Below are positions 1 through 10,817 of a DNA stretch of 64,000 nt, one piece after another. The stretch lies in the NCBI GenBank assembly GCA_021713295.1, contig JAKJJU010000003.1, forward strand, positions 53,193 through 117,192. Direction: 5' to 3'. How positions within the stretch are numbered: position 1 is the stretch's first letter; the number at the start of each line of letters is the position of its first letter. The position numbers were made by a program, and so were the translations under genes. The notes under the pieces are model-generated. The model was not told the origin of the DNA. It searched no databases and saw only the letters and a program-made list of their open reading frames with translations. The stretch comes from Thiotrichales bacterium 19S3-11. Its GTDB lineage: Bacteria > Pseudomonadota > Gammaproteobacteria > Francisellales > Francisellaceae.

Positions 1-886
1 CATGTAAATGTGCAGGCTCATTCATGGGGGTTATACCAAAGAGGCCACGATAGGCAGCCTTATTCGTATTTTTTAAAGCGCCAGCCCAATTAATTAAATT
101 TCCTACAATTGTTTGAAAGTTTTTACGGTATATCGCCTGCCCATTAACCTTTGTTGTTGCCGTCCAAAACTCAGGAGGTAATGGCCAAACACCATTAAAT
201 GTGCCACCACTTGCTCCACCTGGGTAGGCATGAATATCAAGCAATACTCGAATACCATTCTGTTCAGCAATTTCTAATATATGTTCTATTTCTGAAATAG
301 GAATCGATGCCCAAGCATAAGGCATTTCTTCTGTATAATGAAAAGGATCTTGAATAATAAAATAGTCACTTTTTCCAGCTGGAATTGAAAACGTTATGTT
401 TTTCTCATTATAGATATCATAAGGTTCTTCATATGTAATTGCCCAGGTAATGGGTAAGCGCACCACTGAAATGCCCAATGATTTAATTTGCTTAAAATTT
501 TCCACAAGAATATTTTCACCTGATGTATTTGATGATAAGTACTGTTGTCTATGCGCCTTAAAATAATTAATTATATCCTTATCGCTTTTGTTATATTTTG
601 TTCTCAATTGTTTAATTAAATCAACTTCAGATGTAAAATAAAATTGTGCAAGTTTATCATCATTAACAATAAACTTTTTACTATCTCCTACAACGTAATC
701 GCAGGGCGTCGAAACATAGATGCCTACATGCTTATCTTCAGAAACATTCTTTATGTTTGCTTCAGATAGAAACCAATCTTCTAAAACGTAAACACCACCA
801 AGATTAACTGCAAAAGGGGGAGACAGTGCATAAAGATTACCAAAAGTAAAAATGCAAGTTAGGAGATATATAATTTTTCTTATCAT
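1..886 (-). CDS. secreted GH5-family glucanase-like glycoside hydrolase (3' end outside window)
   Basis: This reading frame runs from an ATG at 886-884 off the left edge, giving about 295 N-terminal residues. It opens with a short signal peptide (MIRKIIYLLTCIFTFGNLYA), so the protein should be exported. Next comes NLGGVYVLEDWF, which resembles the NLGGWL-type opening of exo-1,3-beta-glucanases of family GH5. Further on are VVRLPITW, LLDIHAYPGGASGG (the family has LLDLHGAPGS here) and TPMNEP, whose Asn-Glu-Pro carries the general acid/base Glu in GH5. The nucleophile Glu would lie outside the window. The likely role is hydrolysis of a beta-glucan in the periplasm or outside the cell. The substrate cannot be read from this fragment. 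No good Shine-Dalgarno precedes the ATG, but the signal peptide supports the start. Confidence 0.75.
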   Translation of the reverse strand, partial: MIRKIIYLLTCIFTFGNLYALSPPFAVNLGGVYVLEDWFLSEANIKNVSEDKHVGIYVSTPCDYVVGDSKKFIVNDDKLAQFYFTSEVDLIKQLRTKYNKSDKDIINYFKAHRQQYLSSNTSGENILVENFKQIKSLGISVVRLPITWAITYEEPYDIYNEKNITFSIPAGKSDYFIIQDPFHYTEEMPYAWASIPISEIEHILEIAEQNGIRVLLDIHAYPGGASGGTFNGVWPLPPEFWTATTKVNGQAIYRKNFQTIVGNLINWAGALKNTNKAAYRGLFGITPMNEPAHLH

Positions 887-1170
887 ATAAATAACCAATA
901 ATAACCATATAACAATATATTTAAGTGTATTTAAAAATTCTAATTTATCAATAATCACAATGACAGTGTTGCCAAATCAGTTTTAATTAGCATGAATAAT
1001 TAACAATAAGACTCATCACGATTAACCTAACTTCCTTGTTTTAAACTAAACAGATTCTAGTTCAAAAAGTCATTAACAAATATTGAAGTATTGTTTCAAA
1101 ACAAACACGATTATTTATGTAATAAGCCAAAATCTGCCTAAATCATATCTAATAAGTATGAGGAAAGGCT

Positions 1171-2922
1171 TCAGCTTTGATCAGGAGAGTAAAGCCCTGA
1201 AGAAAATTCAGTTTCAAGACCCTTTAAAAAATCCTCAAAAAATTGCATAAAAGGCGAGCGTTGAGTATTTGTAATATTTCTTTCCATTTGAGAGAAAAAG
1301 TTACCACACGCTTCTTCATCAACAACATTGATTTTTTGAGTATTTGCTAGTAATCCTTGATAACCGGACTTGCAAATATCAGATATTTCATTTTTATCAT
1401 TATCAATTAGATAGGCAACTTTGACCTGTCCTGATAAGCCACATGAATTAAGTACATCAGCCAGTGCTGCACTTTTGTTAGCAACCAATTGATTTTTAGT
1501 TAAAATATAGTCACATGTTTCTGTAGTACTATCGTTGTGAAAGTCAGCCGTATTGATCGGATATTTTCTGTTAACCTGATAGAACGAACAGCTATTTTCA
1601 TCTAAATCATAATGATTTTTTATAAATTCTGGCATGTTGCCTTGTCTTCCTTTTGTAACAAAGGCAATATGCCCACCATTTTTTAAGATTGTGGCAAATA
1701 GCTTTTTATAGTCTTCTAAAAATAGCGTATAAACCTTATTTTCCTTATACTGAGAAGAGTTATATGGTGATATCTTAGCTACTTTTGGAGCACATTTTTT
1801 GCCAAATGTATTTTCTTTTATATCTTTTTCTTGTGCTATTAATGTTTCATCAATATCAAAGCATACTACAAAATTAATTTTTGTTTCATTGTGAAGTTCA
1901 GAGACTGGCTTACTGATTAATTCATTGCTAGTTAGTTTAGCTAACCGATTAAATTGAACTTCACTAAGTGTTTCAGCTAGTTCTTCGAGTTTATCAAAGC
2001 ATACTGTTTGGATTTGTTCTACTGTTAATTTTGATAATTTACTAGTATGTTCACTTTTGATTAATTTATCTAATAGGTTACTCTCAAGATCAGTTAATTG
2101 TTTTGAGCTTAATAAAGTTAGTTGTTTATCATATTCAGGAGTATATTGATTTATTAGATCGTTTAACTTCTTGACAGGAACTTCATTTAACTGTTTAGAA
2201 CTAAATATAAACAAATGCTTAAATTTCTCTTTAGGAATGGTTGAAATTAATGTTTCGAGTTTACTATAAGTTAAATTTTCTATATGTGCTGGTCTAAGTT
2301 TATTTTCACATAAAAATTTTAAGTTATCGCATGATAAATTATTTAACTGCTCAGTTGTGAAGTTTTTAGATAGGTATTCTAATTCATCAATCTCATACTT
2401 GTCTATAAACTCTTTTAGCTTACCTTTTGTTATGCCATTTATCTGCATGGCTGACAAATGAAGTATCTTGGCTATGTCTTTAGCTTCCCAAGATGAAAAT
2501 AACTTTAGTCTTTCGAGCGTGATATTATTAAGTGCTCTAAGATGCGTAATATGTTTATGAGTTTTTAATTGATTTAACTTGTCATTACCATAGCTATAGA
2601 TTACTTCTAACTTATCTGGGTGGTGAGAAAAATCATCTAATACACGAGTACCTAATTGAGATAATACCTTTAATTTCTCAGTCTTAAGTTCAGATAGGCC
2701 TTTTAGACTTTTAATGTCAATAAGTAATAGGTAACTGTAAGATAAACCAGATAGATTTTTTAATTGATTTTCATTAAGCTCAATAAGCTCTTTTAGTTTT
2801 TTAAAGTGAATATTTGCTAGACTATCTCCCAAATGATGGAGTTTTTGATATCCATAAATAGCCGTTAAATCCGTATATTCTTCACTAGTAATCTTAGGAA
2901 AATTTTCTTTAGTCAAAGTCAT
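1171..2922 (-). CDS. leucine-rich helical solenoid protein with C-terminal HAD-like phosphatase domain, candidate effector
   Basis: The protein has 583 residues and a strong Shine-Dalgarno (GGGGGGAG) before its ATG. Residues about 40-345 are a degenerate tandem repeat with units of about 20-25 residues, of the form hydrophobic-S-x-x-Q-L-x-x-L-x4-L-x-x-L, as in SSKQLNEVPVKKLNDLI and SSKQLTDLESNLLDKLI. It looks like an alpha-solenoid. At residue 356 begins FDIDETL, the HAD motif I with both aspartates. It is followed by FVTKGRQG (candidate motif II Thr) and AYLIDND (candidate acidic motif IV), so a phosphatase-type active site appears intact. The domain may be close to DUF2608, but that is recollection. 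There is no signal peptide or membrane segment. The architecture of a protein-binding solenoid plus a phosphatase, and the neighbourhood of orphans, suggest a secreted effector. This is inference. Confidence 0.6.
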   Translation of the reverse strand: MTLTKENFPKITSEEYTDLTAIYGYQKLHHLGDSLANIHFKKLKELIELNENQLKNLSGLSYSYLLLIDIKSLKGLSELKTEKLKVLSQLGTRVLDDFSHHPDKLEVIYSYGNDKLNQLKTHKHITHLRALNNITLERLKLFSSWEAKDIAKILHLSAMQINGITKGKLKEFIDKYEIDELEYLSKNFTTEQLNNLSCDNLKFLCENKLRPAHIENLTYSKLETLISTIPKEKFKHLFIFSSKQLNEVPVKKLNDLINQYTPEYDKQLTLLSSKQLTDLESNLLDKLIKSEHTSKLSKLTVEQIQTVCFDKLEELAETLSEVQFNRLAKLTSNELISKPVSELHNETKINFVVCFDIDETLIAQEKDIKENTFGKKCAPKVAKISPYNSSQYKENKVYTLFLEDYKKLFATILKNGGHIAFVTKGRQGNMPEFIKNHYDLDENSCSFYQVNRKYPINTADFHNDSTTETCDYILTKNQLVANKSAALADVLNSCGLSGQVKVAYLIDNDKNEISDICKSGYQGLLANTQKINVVDEEACGNFFSQMERNITNTQRSPFMQFFEDFLKGLETEFSSGLYSPDQS

Positions 2923-3162
2923 TGATGCTCCCCCCTCATTATTTTACTAATATTTCTTGCATTTATAATTATACTGGTTCATACCATTGTGGCGCATTTT
3001 CATAAAAAAATAAATTTCAATATATTGAATGTATTCCTATAAATCTTTCTATTTTATAAAACTGTCATTGTTATAACTGTTTTTTAAAATTAAAAACATT
3101 AGTATTTAGAGAGAATTAGGTAATATAAAGTCAGTTATCAAGGTTGTAATAGTAGTATTGTT

Positions 3163-4875
3163 TTAGATACAAAAGTTGACTTGACTGTGTGCCAAATCAG
3201 TTTGAGTTGCTGCAGTCATTGGGCAATCAATTTCAAGATTCAATTTAGTATTAATTTTTTCAATGTGCCCATGCCAACGCTGATTCAGATATTGGATTAT
3301 CGTTTGCCTGTCTTGATAGGATTGAGGCCCATCTAAATAGCGACAGTATCTTTGATATAATGAAGAAGTTTCTTCAGATAAGTCACTAAAATAGGTTCTT
3401 CTAGCTAGTTTTAAAAACAAAAAAGCAGGATTTTCTATGATGAGTCGATCTAATGCAATTTTATTAGGTAATTGATTTTCTTTTGTAAGGAGTAAGAAGA
3501 GTTTAATAGCACAAAGCAAATTAATTCGGCTATTTCGTTCAGAGATTCGCGTAATTGTACCATCTGGCTTTACTGTCCAGTGTTTTGATGTATTGAAGCT
3601 ACCAAACTTAAGAAAGTTAGCGCTTTTAAACCATAATTCTCGCATAGCAAGTAAGTGTGAGATGCTCGTTGCTTTGGCAATTAGATTAATTACTTCAATT
3701 CGATCATTGTGATTCATATTATTGTAGCTAAGTAGTGAGTTAAAAAAAGGTGTATGAGTTTGCTGTGGCTTTAATTTAAATAGCTCGCTAGCACGGATAA
3801 AAAAGTTATTAATAATGGCATGATATTCTAATGCATAGGAATCAGTTAAGAGATCAAAATAAAGCTTATCCCCTTCAAGCTGGGGGTAGTAGTTGAGTAA
3901 AGCTTGATAACGGTCACGGCTTTGAGGGTTTGCTATAAGGTCATATAATTGTTTTGGAAGCATATGTTGTTGAATAAATTCCTTCCTATCTTTTTGAGGG
4001 CAAATTAATTGGTATTGTCCTTTTGCAATTTTAACTAGATGTAATCCACATTCATTTGTTGGAGCTAGAATGGCAAGGCCATTAAGCGCTAAGTTTTTTC
4101 TTTTAGTTTGAGTAAATTTTGCAAATATGTGATGATCAATATTCGTTAATTGAAGTGGTAGTCGAGTTAAAATATCACCAATGTATCCCTTTAGTTCTGG
4201 TTGTAATTCAAAAATTTCAGTAAACTCATCAAAGTTACTGCTCGTTGTTGGTATAATTTGCGCACAAACGGGCCAGTTATTCTCTTCAGCCTCTTTTCTA
4301 AAACCAAATAAAAATCCGCATTTTTTAGAAAATAGCTGGTAATCTTTTTTGCAATCGTTTTCCCAATAGTGATAAAACATATAGGTTAATGCATTATGGA
4401 TATTATTGGCTAAGCGGATGTTATACTGGAGTTTTTTCATCAGATCATCTTCAATGGCATCAAAATTCGCTAGATTAAAACTTGAAGTTGATTCTAGAGA
4501 GTCTAAGCGGCTGATGATTAAGAGTACTTTTAATGCATTAAGTACAACCATCAATTCGTAATCTGAATGAAATGCATTGATAATGGGTAATTGTTTTTGA
4601 ATTTGTTGCTGAATCAATAATTTAAAAGATTGCTGTAATTGATTTGCATAGTCTCTTAAGGTTTGATTTTGATTGAGCATTTCTATCAGTGTAATTAAAG
4701 GCGCTTGAGTTATATTGTATTTTGTAAAATTAACTTGCTCATTGTAAGCAAACTGCTTTATCAATGTTTGGTTTAAAGTTTGTATGTGACTGTTCTCTAA
4801 ATTTCGCCTAAAAATACGATTTAATGCGGCACCACAGCTTAAGAAATCGTAGACACTAGCAGATGAAAGATGCAT
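3163..4875 (-). CDS. uncharacterised 570-residue protein, candidate effector
   Basis: I do not recognise this protein. The ATG is preceded by AAGGAGGGG, a very strong ribosome binding site, so it is a real gene. It has no signal peptide and no membrane helix. The sequence reads as mostly helical and soluble, rich in Leu, Asn, Gln and Tyr, with scattered cysteines and aromatic positions (for example YMFYHYWEND near residue 166). It has the same direction as the solenoid-HAD gene, from which it is separated by about 240 bp. Large soluble orphans with this composition are common among effectors of intracellular gammaproteobacteria, but nothing here proves secretion. Confidence 0.55.
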   Translation of the reverse strand: MHLSSASVYDFLSCGAALNRIFRRNLENSHIQTLNQTLIKQFAYNEQVNFTKYNITQAPLITLIEMLNQNQTLRDYANQLQQSFKLLIQQQIQKQLPIINAFHSDYELMVVLNALKVLLIISRLDSLESTSSFNLANFDAIEDDLMKKLQYNIRLANNIHNALTYMFYHYWENDCKKDYQLFSKKCGFLFGFRKEAEENNWPVCAQIIPTTSSNFDEFTEIFELQPELKGYIGDILTRLPLQLTNIDHHIFAKFTQTKRKNLALNGLAILAPTNECGLHLVKIAKGQYQLICPQKDRKEFIQQHMLPKQLYDLIANPQSRDRYQALLNYYPQLEGDKLYFDLLTDSYALEYHAIINNFFIRASELFKLKPQQTHTPFFNSLLSYNNMNHNDRIEVINLIAKATSISHLLAMRELWFKSANFLKFGSFNTSKHWTVKPDGTITRISERNSRINLLCAIKLFLLLTKENQLPNKIALDRLIIENPAFLFLKLARRTYFSDLSEETSSLYQRYCRYLDGPQSYQDRQTIIQYLNQRWHGHIEKINTKLNLEIDCPMTAATQTDLAHSQVNFCI

Positions 4876-5117
4876 TTGCTTACCCCTCCTTAGTTTAAGT
4901 CATACTTCTTTAAAGGTTCTATTTATAAGGAAGGTATAAAGCAGGTCATTTAGCAATTATATTAAATTTAAAATTGAAATACTTTGGCTTGACTTTGTTC
5001 AGAAAATTATTCAGTTAAGTCATTAAGGAGTGTGGTAGGGGTAAAAAAATATTTGTAATAAATTATCAAAATAAAAAAGCTGCTATATGATGTCGATATT
5101 CATTTTAATTGCGTGAT

Positions 5118-5315
5118 TCATTTACAGACTTTTTTAAATAGGGAAATGCAATAAATAGCTGCAATACCGACGATTAAATAAACTAGTTTATCAAGCCATT
5201 GGGTATGTCCAAGTAAATGTTCAACTGCATTATATTGAAAAACACCAACAAGTAACCAGTTAATGCCACCAAGAATAACTAAAAGTAGGGCGATAAAGTT
5301 TATGAATTTCATCAT
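5118..5315 (-). CDS. DUF378-family small inner-membrane protein
   Basis: This 65-residue protein has two hydrophobic helices, FINFIALLLVILGGINWLLV and a second near KLVYLIVGIAAIYCIS. The GGINWLLVG motif and the length are characteristic of the DUF378 (YuzA-like) family, found widely in bacteria with unknown function. A GGAG Shine-Dalgarno lies upstream of the tandem ATGATG, so either Met may be used. It stands alone between an orphan and rph. Confidence 0.85.
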   Translation of the reverse strand: MMKFINFIALLLVILGGINWLLVGVFQYNAVEHLLGHTQWLDKLVYLIVGIAAIYCISLFKKVCK

Positions 5316-5393
5316 GGTAGAACTCCACTATTTATTTTTAGTTTCGTTGTAACTGTAGGAAAAACTCGCTTTTTTGTAAAGAAATAGTGTTAA

Positions 5394-6116
5394 TTATTGT
5401 GCAATTGCTTGCTTTTGCTTACTAGAGATAGCCTCTGTGCCTTGTTTAGCGAGTAAAAACATTTGATGAAATTCAGCTTCACTAAATGGGGAACCTTCTG
5501 CAGTGCCTTGAATTTCAATAATATTACCATTTTCACTCATAATTACATTCATATCCGTCTCAGCTTGAGAATCTTCTAAATAGTCAAGATCAAGTATTGG
5601 TGTTTGATTATAGATTCCAACAGAAACAGCAGCAATATGCATTTTAAATGGGTTACTATCTTCTTTAAGTAACTTATTTGTTTTCATGTAACTAATAGCG
5701 TCATATAGTGCAACGGATGCACCAGAAATAGCAGCAGTACGCGTACCACCATCAGCTTGAATAACATCACAGTCAATGGTAATGGTATAGTCACCTAAGC
5801 GGGTTAAGTCAATAGCTGCGCGTAATGAGCGACCAATTAATCGTTGAATTTCCTGGGTGCGTCCTGATTGTTTGCCACGAGCTGCTTCACGTTGCATTCT
5901 TTCATGTGTAGAGCGAGGTAACATACCATATTCGGCAGTAATCCAACCTTGGTTGGTATCTTTAAGAAATTTTGGTACGCCTTTAATAACAGATGCCGTG
6001 CATAGAACTTTTGTATCACCAAATGAAATCAATACAGAGCCTTCAGCATGTTTGGTATAATTCCTTTGAATTGAAATTTCTCGTAATTGATTAGTTTGTC
6101 TTTGACTTGGACGCAT
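5394..6116 (-). CDS. rph: ribonuclease PH
   Basis: RNase PH is a phosphate-dependent 3'-5' exoribonuclease that trims the 3' trailer of tRNA precursors as a hexameric ring. The 240 residues match the usual family length. The start [16 protein letters not shown] is typical. Conserved stretches include the phosphate-site region [20 protein letters not shown], then [18 protein letters not shown], then [17 protein letters not shown] with the conserved metal-site aspartates, and finally IQGTAEG. It is divergent from ubiC across about 146 bp. Confidence 0.97.
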   Translation of the reverse strand: MRPSQRQTNQLREISIQRNYTKHAEGSVLISFGDTKVLCTASVIKGVPKFLKDTNQGWITAEYGMLPRSTHERMQREAARGKQSGRTQEIQRLIGRSLRAAIDLTRLGDYTITIDCDVIQADGGTRTAAISGASVALYDAISYMKTNKLLKEDSNPFKMHIAAVSVGIYNQTPILDLDYLEDSQAETDMNVIMSENGNIIEIQGTAEGSPFSEAEFHQMFLLAKQGTEAISSKQKQAIAQ

Positions 6117-6262
6117 TGTTTTACCTTTTATTTTTAGCAGTATTTAAATTTGCTAATCAGTATACGATGTTATTAAGAAAAATTTAAGTGGCAAGTTTAT
6201 TTGATTATGGGATAATGTTGGGCAGTGTAATTTAGGTATAACGATAATAAAGAAGAATTTTA

Positions 6263-6802
6263 ATGTCTTGGCGGTTTCAATTACCCAGCGATAACCCATT
6301 GTATGTAACATGGTTGAAAGAAACACAGAAGTTAAGTGCAAGTTTACGAGATATATTTGTTAATTGGCGCATCCAGTTGCTATTTCAAGAACATGCATTT
6401 CTAAGCAAATCTGAAGCAGATATTTTAGCTGTAACATCCGATTATAGTTGGCAAAGGATGATTGTGCACTTAGATGATGAAGTGCCGTTAATTATTGGTC
6501 GAGTGGTTGTACCAGAAGTTACTTTTAACCGTTACCAAAGTGAATTACTCGATTTAAAAAGAAAGTCTATCGGTGACCAGCTCTTATTTATTGATCCTAA
6601 GATTCAGCGTAGCGAATTTTTATTTAAGAAATTATCATTGAAGGAACTTCATCTAAAACCCTTGCCTAGGCAATTATTTGACCAAGAAGATGATACGCTT
6701 TATGCTAGAAACTCAATTTTTCATTTAAATGGTGAATATCCTTTGATGGTTGAAGAGTATTTTTTAGCAAGTTTTTTTGAGTCACTTAAGGCTAGGACTT
6801 AA
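6263..6802 (+). CDS. ubiC: chorismate lyase
   Basis: Chorismate lyase removes pyruvate from chorismate to give 4-hydroxybenzoate, the first step of the ubiquinone head group. The protein has 179 residues, near the usual length of about 165-180. Family features include the N-terminal LTWLKETQKLSASLRD-like region (here VTWLKETQKLSASL) and the central DDEVPLIIGRVVVPEVTF, plus a C-terminal segment NGEYPLMVEEYFLASF with the conserved Glu. Its TAA stop overlaps the ubiA ATG by one base (TAATG), indicating translational coupling with the next enzyme of the pathway. Confidence 0.95.
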   Translation: MSWRFQLPSDNPLYVTWLKETQKLSASLRDIFVNWRIQLLFQEHAFLSKSEADILAVTSDYSWQRMIVHLDDEVPLIIGRVVVPEVTFNRYQSELLDLKRKSIGDQLLFIDPKIQRSEFLFKKLSLKELHLKPLPRQLFDQEDDTLYARNSIFHLNGEYPLMVEEYFLASFFESLKART

Positions 6803-7659
6803 TGGCCAAGTTAAGCGCTTATGCACGCTTAATGCGACTACATCGCCCAATGCCTATTTTATTATTATTGTGGCCAACCTATTGGGCTTTATGGTCTGTT
6901 TCAGGCGGCTATCCTGGGAAAAAGCTATTAATTATTTTTACCTTAGGTGTTGTAATTGTTAGAACCTTAGGTTGTATCATTAATGATTTATCTGATAGAA
7001 CGTATGATAGTCAGGTTAAACGCACAGAACGTAGACCCTTGGCAACGGGTGAAATCAAACCAAAAGAAGCTTGGGCTTTATTTACTATATTAGGTTTAAT
7101 TGCTTTTGGCTTGGTGCTTTTTCTAAATGTAGAAACAATACTGATGTCATTGGGTGCATTAGCACTAACTTGCTTTTATCCATTGTGTAAACGTTTTTTC
7201 TCTTTGCCACAATTAGTGTTAGGAATGACCTTCAACTATGGTGTGTTAATGGCTTCGACAGCGGTATTAAAAACGATTACTTTTGAAGCATTTTTACTTT
7301 ATTTGGCAGCTATCATATGGACGCTTGCTTATGATACAATCTATGCTTTAGCGGATAAACCCTATGATATCAAACTGAAGCTTAAATCATCTGCACTAAC
7401 GTTTGGTCGCTATGATATAGCTATGATTATTATCCTACAGCAAATAACGTTGCTTTTATTGGCCTATTTTGGCTATATCAGTAATTTCTCGTGGGTATTT
7501 TATATTGGGCTAATTATTTGTGAAGTATTGTTTTTTTATCAGTACCTTTTCTATGTTAAACGTGACATCGTTGGTACGATTAAAGCATTTTCAGATAACC
7601 ATTGGATTGGTTTAGTTCTATTTTTTGTTATTGTCTTACAGTTTAGTTATACAGTTTGA
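6802..7659 (+). CDS. ubiA: 4-hydroxybenzoate polyprenyltransferase
   Basis: This membrane prenyltransferase attaches the polyprenyl tail to 4-hydroxybenzoate, the product of the preceding ubiC. The 285 residues form about eight or nine membrane helices. The first Asp-rich motif is NDLSDRTYD (NDxxDxxxD) and the second is YDTIYALADKPYD, both intact and needed for Mg-pyrophosphate binding. The N-terminus YARLMRLHRPMPILLLLWPT is typical of proteobacterial UbiA. The 3' end overlaps the convergent YdjM-like gene by 13 bp. Confidence 0.96.
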   Translation: MAKLSAYARLMRLHRPMPILLLLWPTYWALWSVSGGYPGKKLLIIFTLGVVIVRTLGCIINDLSDRTYDSQVKRTERRPLATGEIKPKEAWALFTILGLIAFGLVLFLNVETILMSLGALALTCFYPLCKRFFSLPQLVLGMTFNYGVLMASTAVLKTITFEAFLLYLAAIIWTLAYDTIYALADKPYDIKLKLKSSALTFGRYDIAMIIILQQITLLLLAYFGYISNFSWVFYIGLIICEVLFFYQYLFYVKRDIVGTIKAFSDNHWIGLVLFFVIVLQFSYTV

Positions 7660-8372
7660 TGGTTATCAACCGATGAATAAGACCTCGGATAGAGGTTAGC
7701 TTTGATATGAGCGTAAACTTTCCCTTGAGTAAATTGTGCTTTTAATTCTGTAGCTTTAGGTAGCATAAACCAAAGCATGGCGATCAATGCATATAAAATT
7801 GCATACTGAATCAAATGAGAAAATGAGATAAGTTTAAATGCGCTACCAAAGGATCTTTTTAATGAAACACCTGAGAGGTTAACACTATAGAATTCATCAA
7901 GCAGTAAATGAACACAGAAACCATAGAATAAAAAAATGCCAAGCATCCATGCCAGAAGACTATCTGCTGTTAAGTAATAGAGGCTAAATACGAGTAGCAT
8001 ACTTAAGAGTATACCCATTGGAATTGAATGAAAAATACCACGATGAATGGTTAATTTTCGAAAAATATGGATGACGCCATAACGAATGACTAAAAATGCA
8101 ATAAACCACGAGGAAATGCCAATAATAATACCCCACTGCGGCATTAGCGAAAAGATGGCGCAAAAACCGCTAATAGCAGCTAAAATACCAAAAATAATAC
8201 TAATAGAAGTTGAATGATCAGAGTCAACATCAGGTAAAAAACCACCAATGATGCCAAGACCAATAGCGCTTATTGTTTCGATAGGGTTTAAAATACCACA
8301 AGCTGCAACTAAGCCGCCAGCAATGACGCTTGCAGAAGCAGCAACGGTTAAATGTGTGTGAAAATTAGCCAT
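7647..8372 (-). CDS. YdjM-family membrane-bound metal-dependent hydrolase
   Basis: The protein has 241 residues with about five or six membrane helices. The family's polar motifs are present: NFHTHLTVAA near the N-terminus, FLPDVDSDHS (residues about 45-54), HRGIFHSIPMG and HLLLDEF. These His/Asp clusters define the YdjM/DUF457 family of predicted inner-membrane metal-dependent hydrolases. E. coli YdjM is LexA-regulated, but I see no clear LexA box here. The substrate is unknown. It converges on ubiA with a 13-bp overlap. Confidence 0.85.
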   Translation of the reverse strand: MANFHTHLTVAASASVIAGGLVAACGILNPIETISAIGLGIIGGFLPDVDSDHSTSISIIFGILAAISGFCAIFSLMPQWGIIIGISSWFIAFLVIRYGVIHIFRKLTIHRGIFHSIPMGILLSMLLVFSLYYLTADSLLAWMLGIFLFYGFCVHLLLDEFYSVNLSGVSLKRSFGSAFKLISFSHLIQYAILYALIAMLWFMLPKATELKAQFTQGKVYAHIKANLYPRSYSSVDNHQTV

Positions 8373-8539
8373 TATTTTGATTTATCTATGTTTATTTATT
8401 ATTGCTAGAGAGCATAACTAATATCGTTTTAAATCACTACCATAAAGTTAAACTATTTTAATCAATGAAAGTTAATCATGTGGTACTAACTTATATTCAG
8501 CAGATCAATAAAAAAAATCTAAAAAAAATGTTTTTATGA

Positions 8540-8567
8540 CTTGAAAAGTATGGTTCTGCCCTTATAT
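8540..8567 (+). promoter_or_regulatory. sigma32-like heat-shock promoter of groES-groL
   Basis: CTTGAAA at 8540-8546 is a perfect match to the sigma32 -35 consensus. After a 13-base spacer, CCTTATAT at 8560-8567 resembles the -10 consensus CCCCATnT. It sits about 90 bp before groES, leaving a plausible leader. No CIRCE-type inverted repeat was seen, so control by RpoH rather than HrcA is inferred. Confidence 0.75.
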
Positions 8568-8657
8568 AGGGATGTGCAATGAAATTATGCAAACCGTACT
8601 AAAGTAGTTGGTTTGAAATTACGTTTTTTAAGTAAACACTCAAAAGGAGGAAAATAA

Positions 8658-8963
8658 ATGAGTATTCGTCCATTACATGATCGTGTACTAGTCATACGTG
8701 CTGAAGAAGAAACAACAACTGCTGGTGGTTTAGTATTACCAGGTAGTGCTTCTGAAAAGCCAATTACTGGTGAAGTGATCGCAGTAGGTAACGGCAAGAT
8801 TTTAGCAGATGGTACAACACGTCCTTTAGATGTTAAAGTTGGCGATACCATTTTATTTGGTAAGTACTCAGGCACTGAAGTTAAGCTTGATGGTAAAGAA
8901 TATCTTGTTATGCGTGAAGAAGATATTATGGGCGTTGTTGTTAAACAAACAGCAAAGGCATAA
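8658..8963 (+). CDS. groES: co-chaperonin GroES
   Basis: GroES is the heptameric lid of the GroEL folding chamber. The 101-residue protein starts [14 protein letters not shown], contains the mobile loop with [13 protein letters not shown], and ends in the conserved [12 protein letters not shown] and [22 protein letters not shown], an ideal Shine-Dalgarno, lies at 8643-8650, consistent with high expression. It forms a two-gene operon with groL 48 bp downstream, behind a sigma32-like promoter. Confidence 0.99.
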   Translation: MSIRPLHDRVLVIRAEEETTTAGGLVLPGSASEKPITGEVIAVGNGKILADGTTRPLDVKVGDTILFGKYSGTEVKLDGKEYLVMREEDIMGVVVKQTAKA

Positions 8964-8990
8964 GTTTAGGTTTTATTAATTAACTTTTAA

Positions 8991-10667
<1,677 letters not shown>

Positions 10668-10710
10668 GCCTAGACTATTCATTTATACTCTATTTGAATC
10701 AATTAATATT

Positions 10711-10743
10711 AAAAGCCTGCATTTTATGCAGGCTTTTTTTTTG
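10711..10743 (+). terminator. intrinsic terminator of groES-groL
   Basis: The arms AAAAGCCTGCAT and ATGCAGGCTTTT form a stem of about 11-12 bp with a very small T-rich loop, followed by an uninterrupted T run. This is a textbook Rho-independent terminator, 44 bp after the groL stop. Confidence 0.95.
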
Positions 10744-10817
10744 CTTTTTTTATAAGGAATCTTTAAACTTGACTGATTACGGAGTCATTTTGAAAGTTAA
10801 TAGTTAAGGATGTTTAG

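Noticed and set aside
5857..6060. Plus-strand frame antisense to rph
   Set aside because: It is opposite conserved rph sequence and lacks a start signal.
8585..8875. Open frame antisense to groES
   Set aside because: It lies wholly across the real, highly expressed groES and has no Shine-Dalgarno or recognised product. It is a shadow frame.
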